Shown here: piece by piece, positions 54,438-64,000 of the stretch
Position numbering within the stretch: the first letter of the stretch is position 1
Layout: each line of letters starts with the position of its first letter
From: Toxonevra muliebris
Lineage: Eukaryota; Arthropoda; Insecta; Diptera; Pallopteridae
DNA length: 64,000 nucleotides
Direction of reading: 5' to 3'
Assembly (NCBI GenBank): GCA_963691655.1
Contig: OY829329.1
Coordinates: forward strand, 59,719,408-59,783,407
Notes under the pieces: model-generated
The model's database searches: none
Seen by the model: only the letters and a program-made list of their open reading frames with translations
What the model was told of the DNA's origin: nothing
Program-made: the position numbers and the translations under genes

Positions 54438-56287
54438 TGTGATACAAAGAGGAAGAGAGTAAGAAAAGTGTGTGAGTGAGTAGTGTAGAGGAATGTTGGA
54501 GCGTAAAGAAGCTACTATATGTATTCAGTGGCGAATCAGCATGCACCAAGAACTTGATTAAAACTTCAAAACAAAAGTGCTTTCGAACAAAATGGCGTCC
54601 AGTAAAATGGCTACAAATTTGCAAGCACTTGAAAGATTGATACATTAAAAGAGTTTTATTAAATTATTAGTTTAATTAACAGTCTGTTCATGAGTTATGA
54701 CCACGTCGAATTACGGCTCCATCAACTTTCCAGAATTGGCACTTAAAACAAACAAAATCTAACAACAACAAAAAAAACCTGGTTGCAAGTCAAAGGATAT
54801 AAGGATATAAACAATTGTCAAGAATAATTTTAAACATTTGCGGTTTAGATAGGGATGTGGCATCTCGGTCTAAGCTCTGTCGTGCCAATGGGCGCATACA
54901 AAGGTATCCCTGATATCCCAAGATTGGAGCACTAGTTGATCTAGAATAATTCACAAATTGAAATTTTTACTAAGCATTTTATGACGAAGAGAGGAATTTT
55001 AGTTTTTAAGCCCTTCTTTGGAATTCGCTACTGGCTAAGAGTGAAGTGTACGAGTGATCTTAGATTCGAAAATGTGGAAAATTTATATAATTTTTTATTC
55101 GTCCATACGGATTCAAAAAAAGAATTTAGTTAACAAAAAAAGGGAGTAGAAGAAAAATTAAATCCTCTATAGATTTACCACTTTATTCAGTCACATTTCT
55201 CAGATCGATTCTATTTACATTTTTTGTATAATAAATAATTTATCTACTACAAAGTGCTTAAAAGTGCACAAGTACTTAGTTAGGTACCTACATACTACTA
55301 CTACCATTACAACTATGCACATTTTTTTATTAGTAATTTCTTTCAAAATTGTCGATTGCTTGTTTTTTTTAACTTCCTTTTTGCATAATATACCAATAAA
55401 AATAAGAATTATTGATATTTTCTACTTGGTAGTGAGTATGTGAGAATGCTTAAGTAAATTTTTTCTAAATAAAAATACATAACATTAAAAAGATACAAGT
55501 AACAACAACAAACAACCACAACTTGTAAAGGAAGAGTTTTATTGGTTAAATTATAATGAAAATAGTTGTTTATGTTATTTTATTGTTAGAATAAGCACAT
55601 AAATTGGCGACAACTTTTGAGTCTCTGAATCTCATACGGAAACATTTATGATACAAGTAGGAATATCAATCACTTACACTATACGTACTTTATAGATATG
55701 TTCATGTGCTTGAAAAATTTTAAAAAATTTATATTTTTGAAGTGTTAAATTTCCTAGTTCTTTGAAACTGTTGCCTTCATTCAAAATCATACAGTTCCTA
55801 GTCCTGTTATCATGCTGTATATATACTAAAAACTAAATATTTTTTGTTAGGGAGCTCAAATGCTACAGCACAGGGCTTTACAAAAACTGTGAAATGACTG
55901 AGAAATATTCGCAAGTCTGGCAATATTTTTCAAATTGGTAAATTAAAATCAGCAGATCCCACAAACTTCGGATTTGCGAATAGAAAAGAAATAAATTTGA
56001 ATTGAACAAATAGATTTGACGAAAGAGATTTATTTAGCAACAAAAATTTGGCTGGATTTTAAAATGTAAAATAATAGTATTTTAAATTTAAAACAAATAC
56101 CGAAATTCGATTTTTGGCATAACAGTAAAGAAATTATATATATGCGAAATCACTTCTAAATTTTCGGTAGTTTAAAATCTTTAGGGTTGTCAAAATTTTG
56201 CTGATGGATGGATCTTAAATTCTGAAAATCGTTCTCAAAAAAATAGCACAACCAAAAGATCAAAATATTATAAAAAGTTCGCTTTTT
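53201..56287. other. non-coding interval with microsatellites
   Basis: CAACAAC/GACAAC sequence (53535-53565), CAGCAG run (54140-54156), AG run (54410-54437) with downstream GAGTGAGTAG, CA run (54267-54280). No gene supported. Confidence 0.5.
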
Positions 56288-56632
56288 CATATGCGAACAA
56301 ATGTAGTCATCACAACAACAATGTATATAGAGACGGGCAAATCAGACAGACGTTTCGGAATCCGCCACAATTCCTCATCAGTGATGCTTAGTGATAGTTC
56401 TTAATCTTTCAATATCTTATATAAGCTACTAATATTTGAAATCATAACCCAGAATTATGGATTTGACTCCAAATATCTTCTCGTTCATTAACCTGTTTAT
56501 ATATAACTTCAAATAACGAAATTTACATGAACTTAAGTCCTGACTTTGAAAATTAACCTCTAGATTTAATTTTCATAGTCTCCTAAAAAACTATCATAAA
56601 AAAATGACATTAGTTGACAAAAAAAAAAAACT
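56288..56632 (+). repeat. repeat R, copy 2, with empty insertion site
   Basis: 56296-56480 matches 1276-1307 joined directly to 2511-2632, so it is the version without the DD37D element: GTATATAGAGACGGG spans the place where copy 1 has the element between two TA. After a short spacer, 56496-56632 is the reverse complement of arm A (1140-1275). So B-A' here corresponds to A-B at locus 1. Confidence 0.88.
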
Positions 56633-56639
56633 TTTCGTT

Positions 56640-59487
56640 TGATTCAATACGATTTTTTTTTGGTGCAAAAGTGTCCAAAAACCGAGGTTTTTTGATTTTT
56701 TGAATCAAATTTTCTCGAAAACCTGCCATAATGGAAAATTTCAAGATCAGATTCATGTTCAGCAAAGAGAATTCTATCAAAAAATCGTTGTGTGGGTCTC
56801 GAATTATTTTGTGTGTTGACCAGTGTTATCAGACCTTAAATACAGCAGTCACACTTAGGTTTGGTTTACCTTAGGCCTGACTAAGTTACTGTCTAGAACC
56901 TCGTGCCCCTTTTTGATAGTTGTTTAATGGAAATTTATAAAAATTCTAAGATTTTGTGTTTTTTGATTGCTAGTAAACTTTTGCGTTCTGTAGCTAATAT
57001 ATTTTGTTTCTTTTAATTGGTAAAAGAGTAAAGAATTTTCGAACTCAATTAGGGAAATTAGGGTCGCATTTGTTATGGTGGCTAGGGTGGGGTGGTTAAA
57101 GGGGAAAAAACTTATTAAATTTTTATACATGTGGAACTAAATTGTAGTATGTGTATAATAGCAACAAAATAATAGCCTAAGGATATAATTTTATAGGTAT
57201 TTTATAAGCATTTTATACGCATTTTTTCCACACACAATAACAATAGTAAATCTGCATTACTTTGTGAAATGTCAAAACTTATAATTTTTCATTTTAAAAA
57301 TCATTTATATTAGAGACTTTAAATTAAATTTTAATCGAAAATATGTAGACAAAAAAAAAAAAACAAAAAAAAAACTGAATTAATATAATAAATAATAATG
57401 AAAACAAAAAAATTAAAAAAAAAAAATTCTATTGCTAATTAACTTAAAGGGCTAATCTTTTAATTAGTTTTTGCATGAATAAATTTAAAAACTAAAGAAA
57501 TAAACATATTACATGGACAGACACATATACATACACTCTACACTTACAAATACTAGAAAAGTCAAATTGCTTAGCAAAAAAAAAGTTCTAAAATAAAATT
57601 TCATAATTTGTGTTTTATTTTAGTTTTAGTATTTTTTTTTTTTTATGTTTTTACATGCGTAACAATTCACTTAATTGTTGTTGCTGTTGATGTTGCTGGT
57701 TGTATTTAAAATACATTAAATTTTGTTGTGTGTTCTTATGTATAGAAATAAAATTAATGAGATGTCAAAGGGCCCTTTAATCTAAAAGATACAGCCACAT
57801 AATTTTGGAATAGTGATTTTTTTATTTTTTTAAGTTTTATTTAGTCTCTTTAGATTCAGCTTGATCTTTTATTTTATTTTTTAGATTTTTTTTTTCTTCG
57901 TCTTTTATTTTGTTTTTCAGTGCCAATCATCAATGCGGATGGGCCATGGTCTAAAAAAACAAAAACACAAAGCACATATGCATACACGCACACACACACT
58001 CACATATATACATTTACGCAATATTATTTTTATATTATCTATATATTCTAGTATGCGTGAGTGTATGTGCAAAATGCGTGATTACCTCATCACCAAATGA
58101 TGATCAGCAGGCAGCAAAGTATTGAACCAAAAACAACATACGAAAGAAACGCACACAGAATGCGTGCGTTTAAAACTTTTCAACTGCTATTGCTGGTAGC
58201 TGCTTCTAGCTGAGCAACTAACAGCTTCAGATATTGCTGCTGCTGCTGCTGCTACTTTAGCTGCGATTACTCGATTGCTGCTTGCTGATTGCTGCTGTTG
58301 TTCTTCCACTCATCATCAATACTATATAGTATATATTTTTATGAAGCTATTTATTTTGTTGCTAGAATAAATTTATACATTTATATATATTTTTCTATTT
58401 TTTTGCATTTATTTATGTGTGCGTATGTATACGCATTATTTGTAAGATTTTCCTAGTATTAGTGCATTGGTAGCAGCAGCAGCAGCAGTTGCCACTGTAT
58501 TAGAAGTCGTAAGAGCAACCGCATCTCAAGCAAGCAACAGCAAGAACAGCACTAGCAGCAATTACATACATATATGTAAGTATATATATATATATATGTA
58601 TATACTCAAATACATAAGTATATACATAAAAAAACTGGTATAGCAACATTTTAATTAATAATGATGAAGCTGATGATGTTGTTCTTGTTGATGATGATGT
58701 TGATCGTGCCTCACTCAGCTAGCTCTTCTAGCGTTGGTACACACAAAACGAATCTACTCATGTTGAATGTAAAAATATTTACCGTAGGTCATTCTGCTGC
58801 GGTTGCTTTTCATTTTGCTGCTTGTGTGTTGTTGCTTGGGTTTTGTTGTTGCTGTCATGCTGCTGTGGAAATAGTAAGCTTTTTTTTTTTTTTGGTTTAG
58901 TTTCTTTTTTCCTTTTAGAATTACAAATTATGTGTAAACTTCTTTTATTTTGTTGACTGCATTGAGTATTTAAAATTTTAAAGAATTATTCAGCTTCATA
59001 TTAAAGCTTTTTCCACATTTGTGCCTACACCATACATTCAAATTGAGGTTATGCATTTTTGTTTTAATTCGTATTAATTATATTAATAAGTTTTAATTGA
59101 TAATGTATATGTGCCATGTACCATTCAATTATAACCCTTACCTGAGAATAGAGACTTTGATAGATAATTTTCACAAAAGTTAATATTAAACTAAATTATT
59201 ATTCATTAACCAAAGTGACCCGAAAACTAAATATTACCTTTCCTTCATTTAAAAAATCCTGAATGGATTGTGAAAAAATGTTCAGTTTTATACGAGGTAA
59301 AAATGCCGGAATCTAATTGTGTTTGTTTTTAGCTATGAAAATATTCGGTGAGGCTACCAGGGATTTCATGAGCAAATAATATATCATACCTCACCTTGGA
59401 GACTAACGAAAAATGCCAGTCCAATCTTATCCCAAACTTAAAACTCTTAGACAGCTTTTGATCAGCATCATCATGAAATCGAGGATG
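56640..59487. other. non-coding interval with microsatellites
   Basis: Includes CACA runs (57990-58003), CTG/TGC runs (58239-58255), AGC runs (58470-58490), TA-rich repeats (58565-58600) and TGATGATG near 58660-58705. The frame at 58661-58900 opens with a signal-peptide-like string but is a product of ATG and TGC triplet repeats. Confidence 0.5.
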
Positions 59488-59495
59488 CTGTAGAT

Positions 59496-60389
59496 CAGGG
59501 CCGTAGTTAGGATTTTTTTCTGGGGGAGTTTCCATTCGAAAAAAGTTGACATTGACTTGCAATTACTGATGATGAGCCCGACCTCAAAACAATTACCAAA
59601 AATACTGAGTCAGAGACTCAATTTTTTCAAATGATTACCAGTGGGAATTCGGGCCATGACAAGGAATCTAGATGAGGTTGGCTTATATTCCCAAAATTCG
59701 TGCAGTTACTACATTGAAAGAGCTCTTCCGAGTCGGGGTGCTCTGAGCAATAATGGGTTAAAGAATTAATAACATTTTAAGATTGTTTCCTAAAACTTTG
59801 GAGCTGATCCACTACTACTGCCCTACATGAGCTTTGGGAATAAAATGGTTCCTAGTGTTTGTGAATGAATTTTTTATACTGAACACGAATCTGTAGTAAA
59901 AAATTTCCCATCACGCCACGTTTTAGAAAAAATGGGATGGAAAACCCTAAAATAGAATTTTTGGCCATTTTTTTAAATTGGAGAGCTGAACACTGGGGTG
60001 CTATAAACTTCGAAATCCAGAAATTATAGGCCCTTCCAAATGAGCCCTAAACCCGAAACTGTAAATCAAAAACAGTTACTGGCCTAGAAAAACTATAAAT
60101 TGCTCTCTCTCTCTCTCTTTTTGTATCCAAAATCAAACCTCATGTCAAAGAAAACAAATCGGATCTGGTCGCATAGTGTAACTAAGATTTTAAGTTTATT
60201 TTTTTATATTTGACTTTTTAAAAAGAAACCGATGGAAGTAAAAAATATTTAAAAACTGTTCAATAGATTTTATTTTGTTTTTTTTTCATCCACTGGCAAT
60301 TAATATCAAAAAATAGAAGAAAGTTTCCACATTTCGGGGGATGGGGGGTGGTCAGAGCCCCCAAAACATCCCCCCTAAATACGGCCTTG
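59496..60389. mobile_element. non-autonomous hAT family H1, copy 3
   Basis: 894 bp, starts CAGGGCCGTAGTTAGG and ends TAAATACGGCCTTG, flanked by a perfect 8-bp duplication CTGTAGAT (59488-59495 and 60390-60397). Interior nearly identical to copy 2 across landmarks such as AATTGCTCTCTCTCTCTCTC and CCGATGGAAGTAAAAAATAT. Confidence 0.94.
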
Positions 60390-60439
60390 CTGTAGATATT
60401 TTGGAGTAAGTCAAATTGACGCATACTACAGAATAAGAA

Positions 60440-61080
60440 AATCAAGGTTTGGTCAAAATTTCGACCAACTCAAACAAAAGGCAAACTAAAAATAAAAAAA
60501 AAATGCAGGTCAAAAACAAATCACAGCTCAAACCAAAAATCGAACCTCAAAACAGATTAAAACTTAGTCTCCAATTCAGACCAAAAGTAAAAAAAAAGTC
60601 AGACAAAAATTTTGATCAGAACAAAAAAACTAAGTTCAGAGAAAAAATTATACATAATTTAGAACAAAAATTGGACTGCAATTCAGACTAAAAGTTAGGT
60701 CAGATTAAAAATAAATTAGACCAAAAATCACACAAAAATAATTAAAAAATTGGACAAAAATATAGAAAAAAAAATCAGACTAAAATTCAGGCCAAATTTC
60801 GGACTAACACTCAAATCAAACAACGATCAAACTAAATTCAGATCAGAAATGAGACCAAGATTCAGACCAAAACTCAAGAAAAAAATAAAAACAAAATTTA
60901 AATCAAAAATCTGACAAAAGATTCAAATCAGATCAAATATTAGCCTAAATCCAGATTAAAAATTAAACTAAATTCAGGACAAGATAAATCAGACTAAAAG
61001 GCAGACCGCAAATCAGATCAATGCTCAAATCAGAGCCAAATATAAACTAGAAATCTGACCAAAACTATAAATTCCAGACC
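60440..61080 (-). repeat. degenerate tandem repeat of TTCAGACCAAAA
   Basis: Complement of the array at 47.1-48.5 kb, with imperfect copies of AAATTCAGACCAAAA. Starts about 45 bp after the right end of hAT H1 copy 3. Confidence 0.85.
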
Positions 61081-61089
61081 TATCTAAAA

Positions 61090-61753
61090 TAAATTAAATA
61101 ATTAAACCATAAGATCATATCGAAAACAATTTTCACATTCACTAAAAGTAGAGGTCAATTTAGAGAAAATTGACCTCTAATACATAAAACAAAATTCAAA
61201 AAATTATGCTGTAAAAAGATTTTAAAACCTAAATGTGTTATGTATACAAAAAAGCTGAATATTTTATTAGTTTTGAAGTTTTATAGCTTTCTAACGCGAA
61301 AAACTCAGTCCCTTGGAAACATCTTCTCCTTTCCGTTTCAATATTTCTTTCCACTGATTAAATTGTGAAGCAAAAATTCCTAAAAATTTTTTACAACAAC
61401 TCAATTAAAATAAATCATAGTCTTTTCGAATCATTATCTACGGTTTTATTATTTCTCCAGAAGAAAAAACCCCGTTTTAATTAATTAAATACTAGGTACC
61501 CATACATATATTATTATAATTTTTTGCATTAAACACACATATCAACATATTTTTCACATATGATTTGCATAAAGAAATATTTTTTATTACGAGAAAACCA
61601 AAAAAAAAAAGAAAAAAAAAAATACTTAATAATAATAAAAAGGTGTGTTGCACTACTATAATATTAATAATAATGAAAATAAGCAATAATAATTATTTTT
61701 TCTCAACACATTTACACATTTTGCATTTCTAACCACAAACACACATCAACGCA
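61090..61753. other. non-coding interval
   Basis: AT-rich; contains the self-complementary AGGTCAATTT / AAATTGACCT pair near 61152-61178. No gene supported. Confidence 0.5.
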
Positions 61754-61755
61754 TA

Positions 61756-63040
61756 AGGAGTGAGATCGAAAAAATCTTAACTTATATAAAATTCAATAAT
61801 TTTTAAACGGTTGATCTTAGAGTTTTGATTTTTTTCTTTTATTTAATTGATAATATTTTAGAAATTAAAGAAAAATATAACTTTTATAGTTCTAACCACT
61901 ATTTATGAACTCGTGGACCTTTTTTGGTAACCCTTCCATTAGAGATTTGATAGTTGTTTCAGACACCTTTTTGGAACAGTTTGCCCATCTCCTTTTAAAA
62001 TCTTCGATATTTTCGGACAACTTTTTTATGCTCTTTAAGTTTCTTTTCACAAGAGCCCAATATCTCTCCACTGGTCTTAGCTCCGGACAATTTGGAGGAT
62101 TGGCCTCTCTTGGTACAAAAACTATGTTATTACTTTGGTACCACTCCAGAGCTTTCTTGCCGTAGTGACATGATGTCAAATTGGGCCAAAAATATGTGGA
62201 CACATTGTGCTCTCTTATGAAAGGAAGAAGTCTTTTTTTCAAACATTCTTTGATGTATATTTCGGTATTTATAGAGCCCACTGTAACAAATGACTTGCAT
62301 ATAGCTTGCCATACCAGGAATTTTTTAAGGAATTTTGACTGCTTTTGGATTCTAAATTGTTCTTCGACATTTCTTTGAGCATCAGCAACATACAAATTTT
62401 GACTCGGAAGCTGCGTGAAATCTGCCAGTACATACGTTTCGTCGTCCATTATACAACATGAATATTTTTGTATGAAATTCTATTTTAATTTCCGAGCCCA
62501 ACTTTTGGCGTCAAAATTTTTTTCAGCATTTCGGTCTGGAACTTCTTGGACTTTGTATGTTTTCAAACCTGCATTGGCTTTAACTTTTCGCACTAAATAG
62601 TCAGAGCACTGGGCTAACCGGGCAGCTTTTCTACCAGATGTGTTTGGAGATCTTTTCAATATGCTTTCTATTTTCTTGGCTTTCCCAATATCATATGGTC
62701 CTTGTTTTCTTCCCGAACCATGTTTTCTATCGATGGTCAAATTTTCCTGAAACTGTTTAATATCATTGGAAACAGTTTGATGCCAGACCTTCAATTCTTT
62801 GGCTAATTCTTTGTAGGACCAATTTGGATTTTTTTGAACATTTTTAGTAATTTTAAGACGTACTTCTTTTTCTTCACTCATTTTGTTCAAACTCACCATA
62901 AATCGACATGTTTGTCATTAAAAATATTAACTAACATATTTTTCAAAGATAACTGGATCAAAGAAATTTTTAAATTTTACACCCAAACAAAATTATTAGT
63001 TGTTTTACCTGTGTGGTAAGATTTTTTCGATCTCACTCCT
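61756..63040 (-). mobile_element. DD37E Tc1-like element, family T2, copy B
   Basis: 1285 bp, inverted ends AGGAGTGAGATCGAAAAAAT, flanked by TA (61754-61755 and 63041-63042). Better preserved than copy A. Inserted into CA-rich sequence (ATCAACGCATA/TATGAAACGCACAC). Confidence 0.95.
61892..62881 (-). pseudogene. DD37E transposase, family T2, copy B (one stop, catalytic change)
   Basis: Start at 62881 (MSEEKEVRLKITKNVQKNPN), chosen over the upstream ATG at 62899 because copy A shares this start. The frame runs 139 codons (N-terminal helix-turn-helix ELAKELKVWHQTVSND, then GSGRKQGP) to a TAG at about 62480, and continues in the same phase to a stop at 61892-61894. Apart from that codon it is open for about 330 residues. 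CIMDDETYV gives the first aspartate; the second position reads FWPNLTSCHYG, asparagine where copy A and the element at 8.6 kb have aspartate; LRPVERYW gives the glutamate, 37 residues further on. It also lacks six residues present in copy A. So it would be inactive even if the stop were read through. Confidence 0.93.
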
Positions 63041-63042
63041 TA

Positions 63043-64000
63043 TGAAACGCACACTTACATACACGCATACACTTGAAATTTGACCACATAATAATAATGT
63101 GAAAACCATTTTTTATTAATAAATCACAAGCAAGAAAACAAGCAAGAAAAAACCAAAAAAAAAAAAAAAAGCGCATGAAATTTGAATATGCTTACATGTG
63201 TGTGTGTGTGAGTGTTACATATTTTTAAGTACTTGTACGACATGGCGTATACGCACCCTTGATTTTTCCTCAAGCCCCCATACACACACGTAGGTAGATA
63301 TAGTTGATACATAGTGTCAAAAAGGAAGTGAATACACATACATATACTTTACATACACGCATCATAAATGTCAACATGTTAGGTATGCGTGTGTGTGTAT
63401 GGCATACGTTCACTTGCACGCAAAAAAGGACGACACACATTAATGGGCAATCGTTAAAATCATAACTAATACACAAATACTTGTATGTACGACATACACA
63501 CACACACTCACACATGTTCATATAACTTCAACATCACATATTTCTCTCTCTCTAATTTTTTTTTATATTATTTGGCTATAATTTTTCATTCACTCCTGAT
63601 CCTTCCACTCATGATTGTAGAAGTACGCATATACTACACACACACACACACACATGTATATGTATATGTTTTCTTCGCGTTTTTATTGCAATTTAATGGA
63701 AATTACTACAACATGCACAACGGAATTTCAAATATTGCTACTTTCTGCTGCTGACCTCCTTCGGAGTTAATGCTTTTTCTTCTTCCTTCCTTGCTGCTTT
63801 AACTGTTTCTTTTTATTTTACTTGTAATTTGTATGCTATTTTTATTTTTATAAAATTAAGTAATTTTTGTATTTTAGGTTGGACTGTGCACTGCAGTATT
63901 AATGGGCGTGTGTGTGTGTGTGTGTGAAAAGTGAAAGGATTTCATATTCTGGTTGTTATTGTTTGTTTTGTTTTGGTTTTATTAAAAACTTGTAATGAAA
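63043..64000. other. non-coding interval with CA/TG microsatellites
   Basis: TG run (63198-63210), CA runs (63497-63508, 63635-63654), TG run (63907-63926). Open frames are repeat-derived. No gene supported. Confidence 0.5.

Noticed and set aside
56820..56840. CAGTGTTATCAG, resembling a hAT end
   Set aside because: No matching opposite end or duplication found.
58661..58900. 79-residue frame starting like a signal peptide (MMKLMMLFLLMMM)
   Set aside because: Composed of ATG/TGC triplet microsatellite; no downstream coding signal.

Overview
This window looks like gene-poor, AT-rich nuclear DNA from an insect, most likely a higher fly (schizophoran Diptera). The reasons are the transposon families present (Mos1-like mariner, DD37D and DD37E Tc1/mariner relatives, I-like non-LTR elements), the abundant CA/GA/CAG-type microsatellites and poly-A/T runs, and a tRNA-Glu-derived SINE with an AACCT-repeat tail. 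I could not support a single host exon, rRNA gene or intact tRNA gene. Nearly every open reading frame over 100 codons is either a broken transposase or reverse transcriptase, or a by-product of low-complexity sequence. The window is probably a large intron or an intergenic stretch.

Layout. 1-4.3 kb: a repeat family (called repeat R here) split by a DD37D element at 1308-2510. 4.37-6.34 kb: a 620-bp purine tract, an RNase-H/zinc-knuckle fragment of an I-like retrotransposon, and a 610-bp hAT-type element with an exact 8-bp target duplication. 8.1-10.6 kb: a mariner split by a DD37E element. 12.3-13.4 kb: first of three copies of one non-autonomous hAT family (others at 46.0-46.9 and 59.5-60.4 kb), all with perfect 8-bp duplications. 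16.7-17.7 kb: a stem-loop, a piggyBac-like end and a palindromic ATGTGTAA satellite. 19.1-19.7 kb: a Tourist/Harbinger-like MITE. 21.2-22.5 kb: a DD37E element with a sister copy at 61.8-63.0 kb. 23.2-24.7 kb: a hAT MITE, the SINE and an I-like fragment. 26.1-27.3 kb: a Mos1-like mariner. 38.6-40.4 kb: a 5'-truncated I-like insertion and a terminal-inverted-repeat MITE. 40.8-42.0 kb: the second DD37D copy. 44.5-47.1 kb: a large inverted repeat next to a retrotransposon remnant that itself carries a hAT insertion. 50.7-53.2 kb: a degenerate Jockey/CR1-type reverse transcriptase. 56.3-56.6 kb: a repeat R copy that preserves the empty site for the DD37D insertion at 1.3 kb.

There is no operon or pathway here. 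The units relate to each other as hosts and parasites of insertion: nested insertions, paralogous pairs and target duplications give a relative chronology. All transposases carry stops, frameshifts or lost catalytic residues, so I infer none of these copies is autonomous. Substantial parts between elements are plain AT-rich sequence in which I see only microsatellites.
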